Assembly: GCA_029255645.1 (NCBI GenBank)
Contig: JANLJE010000003.1
Span: forward strand, 45,963-109,962
Length of the DNA: 64,000 bases
Direction: 5' to 3'
Source of the DNA: Comamonadaceae bacterium
GTDB taxonomy: Bacteria > Pseudomonadota > Gammaproteobacteria > Burkholderiales > Rhodocyclaceae
The notes beneath the pieces are model-generated. The model was not told where the DNA came from. It saw only the letters and a list, made by a program, of their open reading frames with translations, and made no database searches. This document shows, in pieces, positions 16,628 to 27,127 of this stretch. Both the position numbers and the translations under genes were made by a program. Every line of letters starts with the position of its first letter. The first letter of the stretch is position 1.

Positions 16628-17560
16628 TCAGCCGTCGGCGTTGATCTGGGCGATCAGTTCCTTCAGGGTGCTTTCGGCCTGATCGTTGGCGACCTGGCAG
16701 GTGCCGGCGGCCTGGTGCCCGCCGCCGCCATACTTCAGCATCAGTTCGCCCACATTGGTCTTGCTCGAGCGGTCGAGGATGGACTTGCCGGTGGCGAACA
16801 CGGTGTTCTGTTTTTGCAGGCCCCACATCACATGGATCGAGATGTTGGTCTCTGGAAACAGGGCGTAGATCATGAAGCGGTTGGTGGCGTAGATCGGGTC
16901 TTCGTTGCGCAGGTCGAGCACGGCCAGGTTCTGGTGCACGGTGGTGCAGCGCAGGAGCTGCGCCTTCGCCTTTTCGGCGTGGTCGAAATAGAGCTCCACC
17001 CGCTCCCTGACGTCCGGCAGGGCCAGGATTTCGTCGATCGTGTGGTTCTTGCAGTACTGGATCAGGTCCATCATCAGGGCGTAGTTGCTGATGCGGAATT
17101 CCCGGAAGCGGCCCAGGCCGGTGCGGGCGTCCATCAGGTAGTTGAGCAGCACCCAGCCCTTGGGGTCGAGCACCTCATCCCGGCTGTACTGGGCGCTGTC
17201 GGCCTTGTCCACGGCGGCCATCATGTCGTTGGAGATGTCCGGGAAGCGGGCCTTGCCGCCGTAGTAGTCATAGACCACCCGGGCGGCGGAAGGGGCATCG
17301 GGGTCGATGATGTGATTCTGGTGTTCGCCGGGGTTGCGCAGGGTTTCCGAGAGATGGTGATCAAACACCAGATGGGCGGCGGCCACATAGGGCAGGTTGG
17401 TGGTGATGTCGCGCGGGGTGATGTCGATCTTGCCGTCCTGCATGTCCTTGGGGTGCACGAACTTGATGTCGTCGATCAGGTCGAGCTCGTTCAGCAGCAC
17501 GGCGCAGACCAGGCCATCAAAGTCGCTGCGGGTCACCAGGCGGAATTTTTCTTGGCTCAT
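16628..17560 (-). CDS. DHH/DHHA1 family phosphoesterase (exopolyphosphatase-like)
   Basis: 310 residues. DHH-superfamily metal motifs are visible: SDFDG near the N-terminus, FDHHLSET, and the DHHA1 substrate loop YGGGGHQAAGTC. Members hydrolyse phosphodiesters such as oligoribonucleotides, pAp, cyclic dinucleotide products or polyphosphate; which applies here is not visible. ATG 17560 has GGAGG 6 nt upstream; the ORF-track start six codons earlier overlaps that site. It lies downstream of maeB on the same strand but is separated by a hairpin. Confidence 0.85.
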   Translation of the reverse strand: MSQEKFRLVTRSDFDGLVCAVLLNELDLIDDIKFVHPKDMQDGKIDITPRDITTNLPYVAAAHLVFDHHLSETLRNPGEHQNHIIDPDAPSAARVVYDYYGGKARFPDISNDMMAAVDKADSAQYSRDEVLDPKGWVLLNYLMDARTGLGRFREFRISNYALMMDLIQYCKNHTIDEILALPDVRERVELYFDHAEKAKAQLLRCTTVHQNLAVLDLRNEDPIYATNRFMIYALFPETNISIHVMWGLQKQNTVFATGKSILDRSSKTNVGELMLKYGGGGHQAAGTCQVANDQAESTLKELIAQINADG

Positions 17561-17598
17561 GGAGCATCCTCCGAACATTAGTGGGGGCTATTAAAGCA

Positions 17599-17628
17599 CA
17601 GGACCGCGCCTTGTTGGGCGCGGTCCTG
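17599..17628 (-). terminator. Rho-independent terminator of maeB
   Basis: caggaccgcgcc and ggcgcggtcctg form a perfect 12 bp stem with a 6 nt loop between the maeB stop and the next minus-strand gene. On the minus strand it is followed by tgctttaatag, a weak U tract. Confidence 0.7.
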
Positions 17629-17652
17629 GCGGGCTGGGCGGTCCTGGTGGTC

Positions 17653-19926
<2,274 letters not shown>

Positions 19927-20283
19927 GTTTTCCTCATTGTTCTGGATTCCCGGGCCAGGGGGCGGGGGAACGCTCGAAGATACTGCAATCCCGGCGGCAA
20001 GTGAAGCCGGGAAAGGTCCGATTTTCAGTCCGGAAAGATTTTTTCCGCGCCCCTCTTGCGCCGCTGCGCTTCAAGGGCGGCCCGCAGGGCTTACACCCCG
20101 CCGTCGGGCTGCTTGTCTTCCGGGGCTGCTGCAACTGGCGGGCGCCGGCAATGCCGGCCTGCCAGGGGGAAGCCAGGGGGAAGGGGAGCGGGGCCGTTCG
20201 TTCGCCATTGCCGCGCGGAACTTGCTAAGATGCCCATCTTTCCGGCGCCTTCCATTGGCGCGGATGATGTGGACGAGGTTCTC
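19927..20283. other. 357 bp divergent intergenic region between maeB and the TauE gene
   Basis: It must carry the promoters of two divergently transcribed genes, but I can place neither with confidence. It contains the small repeat ccaggggga at 20160-20180. The ORFs in the track here show no codon or family signal. Confidence 0.6.
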
Positions 20284-21087
20284 ATGACGGTTTGGTGGCT
20301 GCTGTACCTGGCGCTGGGCGCCTTTTCGGGGTTTTTTGCCGGTTTGCTGGGGATTGGCGGCGGTGCGGTGCTGGTGCCCTTGCTGGTGATGTTCTTTACC
20401 GCCCAGCAGTTTCCCTCCCAGGAGGTGATGCACCTGGCGCTTGGCACCTCCATGGCCGCCATCTTGTTTACCTCGATTTCCAGTGTCCGGGCCCATCATC
20501 AACTCGGGGCCGTCCAGTGGCCCATCGTCATCCGCATTACGCCGGGCATCCTGCTGGGGACCTTGCTGGGGACGGAAGTGGCGAGCCGGGTGCCTTCGAC
20601 CTGGCTCGCCATCCTTTTCACCGTTTTCATTTTTTATGTTGCCGTGCAGATGATCGTCGGTTTCAAGCCCAAGCCAAGCCGGGAACTGCCGGGTGTCCTC
20701 GGCACCGGGATGGTGGGCGTGGGGATCGGCGCTTTTTCCTGTCTGGTGGCGATTGGTGGCGGGGTGCTGTCGGTCCCCTTCATGGTCTGGTGCAATGTGC
20801 GCGTGCAGCATGCGATCGGCACCTCTGCGGCGATTGGTTTTCCCATCGCCCTGGGCGGGGCGGCGGGCTACATCTACAACGGCTGGCGGGTCGAGGGGCT
20901 GCCGGAATTCTCCTTGGGTTTCGTCTATTTGCCGGCCGTGGTGGGCCTGGTGGCGGCGAGTGTGCTGACGGCGCCTCTGGGCGCCCGGCTGGCGCATCAA
21001 TTGCCGGTGAATTCGCTCCGGCGGGTCTTTGCCGGGCTGCTGCTGCTGCTGGCCCTGAAAATGTCATGGGGCTTGCTGGCTTCCTGA
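20284..21087 (+). CDS. Sulfite exporter TauE/SafE family protein
   Basis: 267 residues with about eight membrane helices in two homologous halves. Each half begins with the Gly-rich signature of the family (FAGLLGIGGGAVLVPLL and FSCLVAIGGGVLSVPFM). TauE/SafE permeases move small organosulfur or sulfite anions across the inner membrane; the substrate is not visible here. ATG 20284 starts directly before the first helix. It stands alone, upstream of lexA. Confidence 0.88.
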   Translation: MTVWWLLYLALGAFSGFFAGLLGIGGGAVLVPLLVMFFTAQQFPSQEVMHLALGTSMAAILFTSISSVRAHHQLGAVQWPIVIRITPGILLGTLLGTEVASRVPSTWLAILFTVFIFYVAVQMIVGFKPKPSRELPGVLGTGMVGVGIGAFSCLVAIGGGVLSVPFMVWCNVRVQHAIGTSAAIGFPIALGGAAGYIYNGWRVEGLPEFSLGFVYLPAVVGLVAASVLTAPLGARLAHQLPVNSLRRVFAGLLLLLALKMSWGLLAS

Positions 21088-21225
21088 CTGCCCGAGGGGC
21101 CTGCTTGCAGGCATGCTGGCCGGGCTGACGAGACGTGGCCGGACTGCGGCGCGCCGGCCGGGCATTTTGCAGGAGGCTCATTTGACCAATAATTTCTGCA
21201 CTTCTGGCTGAGCTCTGGTAAATTG

Positions 21226-21241
21226 CTGTAAGAAATTACAG
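21226..21241 (+). promoter_or_regulatory. LexA (SOS) box upstream of lexA
   Basis: CTGTAAGAAATTACAG is a perfect CTG-N10-CAG palindrome matching the LexA operator of beta- and gammaproteobacteria. It ends 19 bp before the lexA start, in the position expected for autoregulation. Confidence 0.9.
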
Positions 21242-21260
21242 TAATCATGTGAGGGAAGTC

Positions 21261-21860
21261 ATGACCAAGCTCACCCCCCGTCAGCGGGAAATCATGGAGT
21301 TCATCCGCAACACCGTCGAGGTGCTGGGGGCACCCCCGACGCGGGCGGAGATTTGTCAGGCCTTCGGGTTTTCTTCTCCCAATGCGGCAGAAGATCATCT
21401 GAAGGCCTTGGCGAAAAAGGGAGTGATTGTGCTCGAACATGGTTCTGCTCGCGGCATCCGGCTTGTCGAGCAACTGGGGCTGCCGCTGGTGGGTTCGGTG
21501 GCCGCGGGCTCACCGCTTCTGGCGGTCGAGAACATTCAGGCGCGCTATGCGCTCGATGCCTCGCTTTTCTCGCCCAAGGCCGATTATCTGCTGCGGGTGA
21601 GAGGGTTGTCGATGATGGATGCCGGTATTCTCGATGGCGACCTGCTGGTCGTGCACAAGACGGGTGAAGCCAGAGATGGGCAGATTGTGGTGGCCAGACT
21701 GGCTGACGAGGTGACCGTCAAGCGTTTCCGTCGTCATGCCGGCACGATCGAACTCATGGCCGAGAATCCGGACTTTCCCTCCATTCAGGTCAAATCCAGC
21801 TCCGATGAGTTTGCCATTGAAGGCATTGCGGTTGGATTGATCCGGGGCGGCTTGCACTGA
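21261..21860 (+). CDS. lexA: SOS response repressor and autoprotease LexA
   Basis: 199 residues. The N-terminal winged helix ([37 protein letters not shown]) binds SOS boxes. The autocleavage site is Ala82-Gly83 in [10 protein letters not shown], and the Ser117 ([10 protein letters not shown]) and Lys154 (EVTVKRFRR) catalytic dyad is intact. RecA filaments on single-stranded DNA stimulate self-cleavage. I use ATG 21261, preceded by GAGGGA, rather than GTG 21249. The operator 19 bp upstream indicates autorepression. Confidence 0.97.
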   Translation: MTKLTPRQREIMEFIRNTVEVLGAPPTRAEICQAFGFSSPNAAEDHLKALAKKGVIVLEHGSARGIRLVEQLGLPLVGSVAAGSPLLAVENIQARYALDASLFSPKADYLLRVRGLSMMDAGILDGDLLVVHKTGEARDGQIVVARLADEVTVKRFRRHAGTIELMAENPDFPSIQVKSSSDEFAIEGIAVGLIRGGLH

Positions 21861-21893
21861 CAGGTGCAAACGATTCCGCCCTTGAATGTTTCG

Positions 21894-21911
21894 GGCGGCG
21901 GACCGCCTTTT
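21894..21911 (+). terminator. Short GC hairpin with T run after lexA
   Basis: ggcgg-cgga-ccgcc followed by tttt, 34 bp after the lexA stop and upstream of the next ribosome site. The stem is only 5 bp, so termination is tentative. Confidence 0.4.
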
Positions 21912-21942
21912 CAGACTCAGGATGGCGTGCAGGAGAACTACG

Positions 21943-22485
21943 ATGCGGATGTGTGCAAAACAGTCGGTATTGCTGCTGGTCGATCTCCAGGAGCGCTTGC
22001 TGCCGGCGATTCATGATGGACGGTCCGTCGTGGCCCATGTGTCGTGGCTCATGGGCGTCGCTCAGGCCCTGGGGGTGCCGGTACTGGCTTCGGAACAGTA
22101 TCCCCAAGGCCTGGGCGCCACGCTTTCCACCCTGCGTTCCCAGCTGAAAACCGGGGCGGTGGTGGAGAAGGAACATTTTTCTGCGGTGAGCGGAGGTTTG
22201 TTGTGGAAGGCGCCCGGAGGGGAGCGCCATCAGTGGATTGTCACCGGCACTGAAACCCATGTCTGCGTGCAGCAGACCGTGCTGGATTTGCTGGCGGCGG
22301 GGCGGCGGGTGTTCGTGGTGGAAGAAGGGGTCGGTTCCCGTCAGGAACGGGACAAACAATTGGCCCTCGAACGGATGCGGAGCCACGGGGCAGATATCGT
22401 GTCGCGGGAAATGGTGGCGTTCGAATGGCTGGAGAGGGCGAATACCGATGTTTTTCGTACGGTCCTGAAAACCTTCATCCGTTGA
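21943..22485 (+). CDS. Isochorismatase-family cysteine hydrolase
   Basis: 180 residues. The catalytic triad of the isochorismatase-like hydrolases is visible: Asp in LLLVDLQERL, Lys in VEKEHFSAV and Cys in GTETHVCVQQTVLDLL. The close match to the YcaC-like subgroup suggests an amide hydrolase, but the substrate is unknown. ATG 21943 has AGGAG 7 nt upstream, so the longer ORF is not used. It follows lexA, from which it may be separated by a weak hairpin. Confidence 0.88.
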   Translation: MRMCAKQSVLLLVDLQERLLPAIHDGRSVVAHVSWLMGVAQALGVPVLASEQYPQGLGATLSTLRSQLKTGAVVEKEHFSAVSGGLLWKAPGGERHQWIVTGTETHVCVQQTVLDLLAAGRRVFVVEEGVGSRQERDKQLALERMRSHGADIVSREMVAFEWLERANTDVFRTVLKTFIR

Positions 22486-22531
22486 TTTCATCCGTTGATT
22501 CGCGCGCGGGCGGTGCAATTTTTTGCCTTAA

Positions 22532-22921
22532 CTCGAACTCGATGCGGTCTTGATCGAACGCGTGCTTTTCAATCTGCTTGAAAACGCCGGGAAGTACACC
22601 CCGAAGGGCAGCCGCATCGAAATCGGCGCAAAAGTGAATGGACCCAACGTCGATATCTGGGTTGCCGACAATGGTCCCGGCCTGCCCAAGGGAAAAGAGG
22701 AAGACATTTTCAAGAAGTTCGAGCGTGGCCAGAAGGAGAGCGCAACGCCCGGAGTGGGCCTCGGGCTGGCGATCTGCCAGGCCATCGTCGAAGCCCATGG
22801 CGGCAGGATTCGCGCCGAGAATGGGCCCGAGGGCGGCGCGCGCTTCATCTTCTCCCTGCCGCGCGGCAATCCTCCCTCTCACGACCCTGCGGAACAAGCC
22901 GTGTCCGCCGCTGAAGGATGA
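22532..22921 (+). pseudogene. kdpD: KdpD sensor kinase remnant (C-terminal ATPase domain only)
   Basis: About 130 codons are in frame from a TAA at 22529. They encode the end of a KdpD-like kinase: LELDAVLIERVLFNLLENA begins in the middle of the kinase core, the N box is NLLENAGKYTP, the G1 box is ADNGPGLP and the G2 box GVGLGLAICQAI. The input and His-phosphorylation domains (roughly 750 residues of a full KdpD) are absent. No kdpFABC or kdpE is nearby. An internal TTG (22550) could start a 123-residue peptide, but a lone ATPase fragment is most simply a decayed gene. Confidence 0.8.
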
Positions 22922-22953
22922 GGGCGGAGGGGCGGAGGGGCGGAGGGGCGGAG
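22922..22953 (+). repeat. Four tandem copies of gggcggag after the kdpD remnant
   Basis: Four perfect 8 bp units begin directly after the stop codon of the kdpD fragment. Confidence 0.9.
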
Positions 22954-23151
22954 GGCGGTGCGCAGCGGGATGTCGAGCCGATACTGACGTCAGCACGGCG
23001 CGGTGAGCTTCCCGAGAGCGGCGCGGGAAGGGCAAAATGGGCGATTGAGAAAAAATCAATTGCCGTTTCTACTGCCAGCCCTGGGGCCTGTCCGTTAAAC
23101 TTCCGGCTTTGTCGCTCGGCGACCCATCCTCGAATCACAAAGGAGCCGCAC

Positions 23152-23502
23152 ATGGAGAAGCCGCACATGGCCGATACCAAGGAACTGATCATTGAAGACC
23201 TGCGCGTGGGCGAAGGTGCCGAGGCCACTGCCGGCCAGCATGTTTGGGTGCATTACACGGGCTGGCTCACCGATGGCAGCAAGTTCGACTCCAGCCTCGA
23301 CCGCGGCGAACCCTTTGCCTTTCCTCTCGGGGGGCGCCGGGTCATTCAGGGCTGGGACGTGGGCGTGCAGGGCATGAAGGTGGGCGGTCTGCGCAAGCTG
23401 ACCATTCCTCCCGAAATGGGCTACGGCCGCATGGGGGCCGGTGGCGTGATTCCTCCCAATGCCACCCTGGTGTTTGAAGTGGAACTGCTGGAAATTCAGT
23501 GA
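23152..23502 (+). CDS. FKBP-type peptidyl-prolyl cis-trans isomerase
   Basis: 116 residues, a single FKBP domain without a signal peptide, so cytosolic. Family motifs are [36 protein letters not shown] and [19 protein letters not shown]. It catalyses proline isomerisation in folding. ATG 23152 has AGGAG 6 nt upstream; a second ATG at 23167 lies in a duplicated gccgcacatgg and is an alternative start. The stop overlaps the next GTG start, so the two genes are coupled. Confidence 0.94.
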   Translation: MEKPHMADTKELIIEDLRVGEGAEATAGQHVWVHYTGWLTDGSKFDSSLDRGEPFAFPLGGRRVIQGWDVGVQGMKVGGLRKLTIPPEMGYGRMGAGGVIPPNATLVFEVELLEIQ

Positions 23503-24365
23503 GCGAAGCGCACAAACCCAAACGGGTCCGGGTAGAGGGGCCGGGCTGCGATGCCGGTTCCCGGTCCCGGCCGGCCTCCCCTGCGCCTCGGCCGCTGGCA
23601 GCGCCAAAACCCGTTGCCGCTGTCAGCGGCGAGGCGCCAACCGGGGTGCGCGTTTCCAAACTGCTGGCCGAGCAGGGCCTCTGTTCCCGCCGCGAAGCCG
23701 ACGCCTACATCGAACGCGGTCTGGTATTCGTCGATGGGGTGCGGGTCACCGAACTGGGAACCCGGGCGGCGCCTGATGCCGTGGTCACCCTGGGGGCCGA
23801 AGCCAGGAAGAGCCAGGCCCGCCTCGTCACCATTTTGCTCAACAAGCCGGTGGGCTTCGTTTCCGGTCAGCCGGAACCCGGCTATGAGCCGGCAGTGGTG
23901 CTGATCCGCAAGGAAAACCAGTGGCGCGAGGAGGGCGATCCGGAGTTCGACCCCCGGCAGCTGCGCGGCCTGGCCCCCGCCGGCCGGCTGGACATCGATT
24001 CCACCGGCCTGCTGGTCATGACTCAGGATGGCCGCATTGCCCGTCAGTTGATCGGCGAGGATTCCGGGGTGGAGAAGGAATACCTGGTGCGGGTGGAGGG
24101 GCAGTTGATCCCCGGGGGGCTGGAACTGCTGCGCCACGGGCTTTCCCTGGACGGCAAACCCTTGCGGCCCGCGAAGGTGGAGTGGCAGAACGAGGATCAG
24201 CTCCGCTTCGTGCTGCGCGAAGGCAAGAAGCGCCAGATCCGCCGCATGTGCGAACAGGTGGGGCTGCGCGTGGTGGGCCTGAAGCGGGTGCGCCTGGGCC
24301 GGGTGCGCCTGGGCGACCTGCCTGCGGGCCGCTGGCGTTACCTGCGCGAGGGTGAAAGCTTCTGA
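23499..24365 (+). CDS. rluF: rRNA large-subunit pseudouridine synthase, RluF/RsuA type
   Basis: 288 residues. A basic, Pro/Ala-rich N-terminal tail precedes an S4 RNA-binding domain ([25 protein letters not shown]). The RsuA-type catalytic domain follows, with the catalytic Asp in [18 protein letters not shown] and the [12 protein letters not shown] motif. The overall form ([10 protein letters not shown] after a short Gly-poor insert) is closest to RluF, which modifies U2604 of 23S rRNA; RluB or RluE cannot be fully excluded. The GTG start overlaps the FKBP stop (GTGA). Confidence 0.88.
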   Translation: MSEAHKPKRVRVEGPGCDAGSRSRPASPAPRPLAAPKPVAAVSGEAPTGVRVSKLLAEQGLCSRREADAYIERGLVFVDGVRVTELGTRAAPDAVVTLGAEARKSQARLVTILLNKPVGFVSGQPEPGYEPAVVLIRKENQWREEGDPEFDPRQLRGLAPAGRLDIDSTGLLVMTQDGRIARQLIGEDSGVEKEYLVRVEGQLIPGGLELLRHGLSLDGKPLRPAKVEWQNEDQLRFVLREGKKRQIRRMCEQVGLRVVGLKRVRLGRVRLGDLPAGRWRYLREGESF

Positions 24366-24380
24366 GGCCGGAAAAGCGGC

Positions 24381-25238
24381 TCAGGCCGTCAGCAGGCCGC
24401 GCATCTTCTGCAGGGCCTTCACCTCGATCTGGCGGATGCGCTCGGCAGAAACCTGGAACTCGTCCGCCAGGTCATGCAGGGTGGCGCTCTCGTCCCCGGC
24501 CAGCCAACGGGCTTCGATGATGCGGCGGCTGCGGGGGTCCAGGCCATCGAGGGCGCTGCGCAGTCCTTCGTCCTGCAGGCGGGCATATTCCCGAGCTTCG
24601 ATCACCTGGGTGGGTTCGTAGTGGCTGTCCGTCAGGTAGTCGATCGGGGCGTAGGCATCCTCGTCATCATCGGCGCTGTTTTCCAGGGCCATGTCGCGCC
24701 CGGTCATGCGGGTTTCCATCTCCCCGACTTCCTCGACCTTGACGCCCAGTTTCGCGGCAATCTCGGCGGTCTGCCCGGGGGAAAGGCTGTGGCCACCTTC
24801 GTAACCGTTCTTGAGACTGCGCAGGTTGAAGAACAGCTTGCGCTGGGCCTTGGTGGTGGCCACCTTCACCATGCGCCAGTTCTTCAGGATGTATTCGTGG
24901 ATTTCGGCCTTGATCCAGTGAATGGCAAAGGACACCAGGCGCACGCCGCGGTCCGGGTCGAAACGCTTGACGGCCTTCATCAGGCCCACATTGCCTTCCT
25001 GGATCAGGTCCGCGTGCGGCAGCCCATAGCCGAGATAACCCCGGGCAATGGAAATCACCAGACGCAAATGGGAAAGTACCAGTTGCCGGGCCGCCTCCAG
25101 ATCTTGTTCCTCATGAAAGCGACGGGCAAGCTGGATTTCTTCTGCTTCTGACAGCATGGGCACCCGGTTCGCGGCCTGAATGTAGGTCTCGATGCTGCCG
25201 ACTGTCGAGGGAATGGAAAAAGCCAGGGCTTGGGTCAT
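24381..25238 (-). CDS. rpoH: RNA polymerase heat-shock sigma factor RpoH (sigma-32)
   Basis: 285 residues. Sigma-70 regions are clear: 1.2/2.1 (MLSEAEEIQLARRFHEEQD), 2.4 (GVRLVSFAIHWIKAEIHEYI), the RpoH box QRKLFFNLR specific to heat-shock sigma factors, and region 4.2 (TLHDLADEFQVSAERIRQIE). RpoH directs transcription of chaperones and proteases. A strong AAGGAGGAAA ribosome site precedes ATG 25238, and a perfect CIRCE operator lies 32 bp upstream of the start codon. It is convergent with rluF. Confidence 0.97.
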   Translation of the reverse strand: MTQALAFSIPSTVGSIETYIQAANRVPMLSEAEEIQLARRFHEEQDLEAARQLVLSHLRLVISIARGYLGYGLPHADLIQEGNVGLMKAVKRFDPDRGVRLVSFAIHWIKAEIHEYILKNWRMVKVATTKAQRKLFFNLRSLKNGYEGGHSLSPGQTAEIAAKLGVKVEEVGEMETRMTGRDMALENSADDDEDAYAPIDYLTDSHYEPTQVIEAREYARLQDEGLRSALDGLDPRSRRIIEARWLAGDESATLHDLADEFQVSAERIRQIEVKALQKMRGLLTA

Positions 25239-25269
25239 GGTTCGGTTTCCTCCTTGATGACGGATTATT

Positions 25270-25296
25270 TTAGCACTCGTTTCATGAGAGTGCTAA
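25270..25296 (-). promoter_or_regulatory. CIRCE element (HrcA operator) upstream of rpoH
   Basis: TTAGCACTC-N9-GAGTGCTAA is an exact match to the consensus HrcA binding site, a 9 bp perfect inverted repeat with the standard 9 nt spacer. It lies in the rpoH leader, so HrcA is expected to repress transcription of the heat-shock sigma factor. The other neighbour, ftsX, is too far away and reads away from it. Confidence 0.95.
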
Positions 25297-25577
25297 AAGG
25301 GAGAAAAGGTTCGTTGCGATCCGGAGGTTCGAAATCGATCAAAGCCGCTTCACCTCTGGCCGGATTCTATCTTTTTACAAGGAACTTGGCGCCCGAATGT
25401 GAAAGGCATCGGGAAAGCCATCGGGAAAGCAAGCAATCGGAGCGTTACGCGGCAACCGCAGGGCCTGAGCGATTATCCGGCAACTGGGTCGCAAAGCAAC
25501 TGGGTCGCAAAGCAAGCCCTGAAGCAGGGCAAATCCGCCGCCGGCTTGCACGGCGTCGGCAGGCGCCGGGCTGGGGC
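25297..25577. other. Intergenic region between rpoH and ftsX with two short duplications
   Basis: No gene is visible. It contains catcgggaaagc twice in tandem (25407-25430) and caactgggtcgcaaag twice in tandem (25481-25512). Minus-strand ftsX ends at its right side; the left side must contain the rpoH promoter, which I cannot place exactly. Confidence 0.7.
25481..25512 (+). repeat. Two perfect tandem copies of a 16 bp unit downstream of ftsX
   Basis: caactgggtcgcaaag occurs twice in a row, about 65 bp beyond the ftsX stop. Confidence 0.9.
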
Positions 25578-26477
25578 TCACTCCATCTGGTGCAGGGCCA
25601 TGCTCACTGAAAGCTGGGCGCCCAGCCAGCCGAGGCCGGCGCCGATGCCGGCGAGCAGGGCGAAGAACTGGGGGGAGAGGCCCTGGAGCGCGAAGGCGCT
25701 GCCGTAAAGGCTGGCCAGTTCGGCGACGGGCGTGGCCAGAGCCCGGATGCCGAGGCTGATGATGAGACCGGCGGCAAGCCCCCCGAGGGCGCCCTGGAGG
25801 GCTCCGGAATAGTAGAAGGGGCGGCGGATGAAGGCGTCGGTGGCGCCGATCAGCCGGGCTACCTGGATTTCGTCGGCCTGGGCCAGCACTTGCAGGCGGA
25901 TGGTGTTGAAGGTGACGGCGGTGAGCCCTGCGGCGAAAATGGCGGCGAGCAGGCTGACGGCCAGTTTGCCGAGCCGGAGGAAGGCGTCGAAACGCTTGAT
26001 CCAGGCCGAATCCAGTTGCACGTGGGCGACGCCGGGCTGGCTGGCAAAGCTTTCCCGCAGGGCTTCCAGGGTTTCCGGGGAGGCGTCCCGAGGCTCGACG
26101 ATGAAGGCGTCGGGCAGGGGGTTCCGGGGCAGGCTGGCGACGATCTCGGCCATGCCTTCGGTGGATTTGAGGCGGTTCAGGGCGGTTTCCCGGGGCACGA
26201 AATGCCATTGGCCGGGCACCTTGTCTTCCAGGTGCTGTTCCACCCCCTTGACGACATCCGCGCTGGCGCCGGTCTGCATGAAGATGCTGATCTGCTGCAC
26301 CCCGGCGGCGCTCTTGCCCAGGGTTTTCAGGTTGTCCAGGAAGACGTAGCCGGCGGCGGGCAGCGTCATGGTGATGCCGATCACCAGCAGCGACAGCAGG
26401 GTGTTCAGGGGGGCGGCCCAGAGCCGGCGCAGGGCGCGGCGGAAGGCGGCCAGGTGTTGGCGGAGCCAGGTATTCAT
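25578..26477 (-). CDS. ftsX: Cell division ABC transporter permease-like protein FtsX
   Basis: 299 residues. It has a basic N-terminus and four membrane helices: one near residues 28-48 (SLLVIGITMTLPAAGYVFL), then a large periplasmic loop (residues 50-165) and three C-terminal helices. With FtsE it forms a complex at the septum that activates peptidoglycan amidases through periplasmic EnvC-type activators. Its ATG overlaps the ftsE stop. It is the last gene of ftsYEX. Confidence 0.96.
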   Translation of the reverse strand: MNTWLRQHLAAFRRALRRLWAAPLNTLLSLLVIGITMTLPAAGYVFLDNLKTLGKSAAGVQQISIFMQTGASADVVKGVEQHLEDKVPGQWHFVPRETALNRLKSTEGMAEIVASLPRNPLPDAFIVEPRDASPETLEALRESFASQPGVAHVQLDSAWIKRFDAFLRLGKLAVSLLAAIFAAGLTAVTFNTIRLQVLAQADEIQVARLIGATDAFIRRPFYYSGALQGALGGLAAGLIISLGIRALATPVAELASLYGSAFALQGLSPQFFALLAGIGAGLGWLGAQLSVSMALHQME

Positions 26478-27127
26478 GGGGCGATCCTGCCGTGATCCAG
26501 GGTGATCAGCCGGGGTTTGCGGCCGGATATGTCGTGGGGGGCGTGAGTGGCGATGATGACGGTGACCCGCACCTGGTTGAAGGCCGCAAACAGATCGAAC
26601 ACCTGACGGGCGGAATCCGGGTCCAGGTTGGTGGTGGGTTCATCCGCGAGCAAGATGGTGGGGCGGTTGACCACGGCCCGGGCGATGGCGAGGCGCTGTT
26701 GTTCGCCGCCGGAAAGGGCGATGGGGTTGGCCTTTTCCCGCTCCAGCAGGCCCACCTTGTCGAGGGCGGCGCGGGCCCGGCGCTGGGCTTCCCTGGGGGG
26801 CAGGCCGATGATTTCCAGGGGCAGCAGCACGTTGTCCAGGGCGCTGCGGTCAAACAGCAGCTTCTGGTCCTGAAAGATCAGGCCCAGGTTGCGGCGCAGG
26901 TAAGGCAGGGCGGCCTTGCGCAGGGCGGTCAGGTTCTGGCCGTTGACGATCAGGCTGCCGGAGGTGGGGCGTTCGATGGCGCCGAGCAACTTCAGCAAGG
27001 TGGTCTTGCCGGCTCCCGAGTGGCCGGTGATGAAGACCATGTCGCCGCCGGCGATCTCGAAGCCGAGATTCTTGATGGCTTCGTAGCCGCCGGGGTAGCG
27101 CTTGGTGAGGCCGCTGCAGACGATCAT
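26474..27127 (-). CDS. ftsE: Cell division ATP-binding protein FtsE
   Basis: 217 residues. ABC ATPase motifs are complete: Walker [12 protein letters not shown], signature [14 protein letters not shown], Walker B ILLADEPT followed by the D-loop region. ATG 27127 overlaps the ftsY stop (ATGA); the longer ORF-track start lies inside ftsY. FtsE powers the FtsEX complex in septal wall hydrolysis. Confidence 0.97.
   Translation of the reverse strand: MIVCSGLTKRYPGGYEAIKNLGFEIAGGDMVFITGHSGAGKTTLLKLLGAIERPTSGSLIVNGQNLTALRKAALPYLRRNLGLIFQDQKLLFDRSALDNVLLPLEIIGLPPREAQRRARAALDKVGLLEREKANPIALSGGEQQRLAIARAVVNRPTILLADEPTTNLDPDSARQVFDLFAAFNQVRVTVIIATHAPHDISGRKPRLITLDHGRIAP

Noticed and set aside
21226-22485. 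lexA and the isochorismatase-like gene as one SOS operon
   Set aside because: The gap is 82 bp with its own ribosome site and a possible terminator, and the hydrolase has no link to DNA repair.
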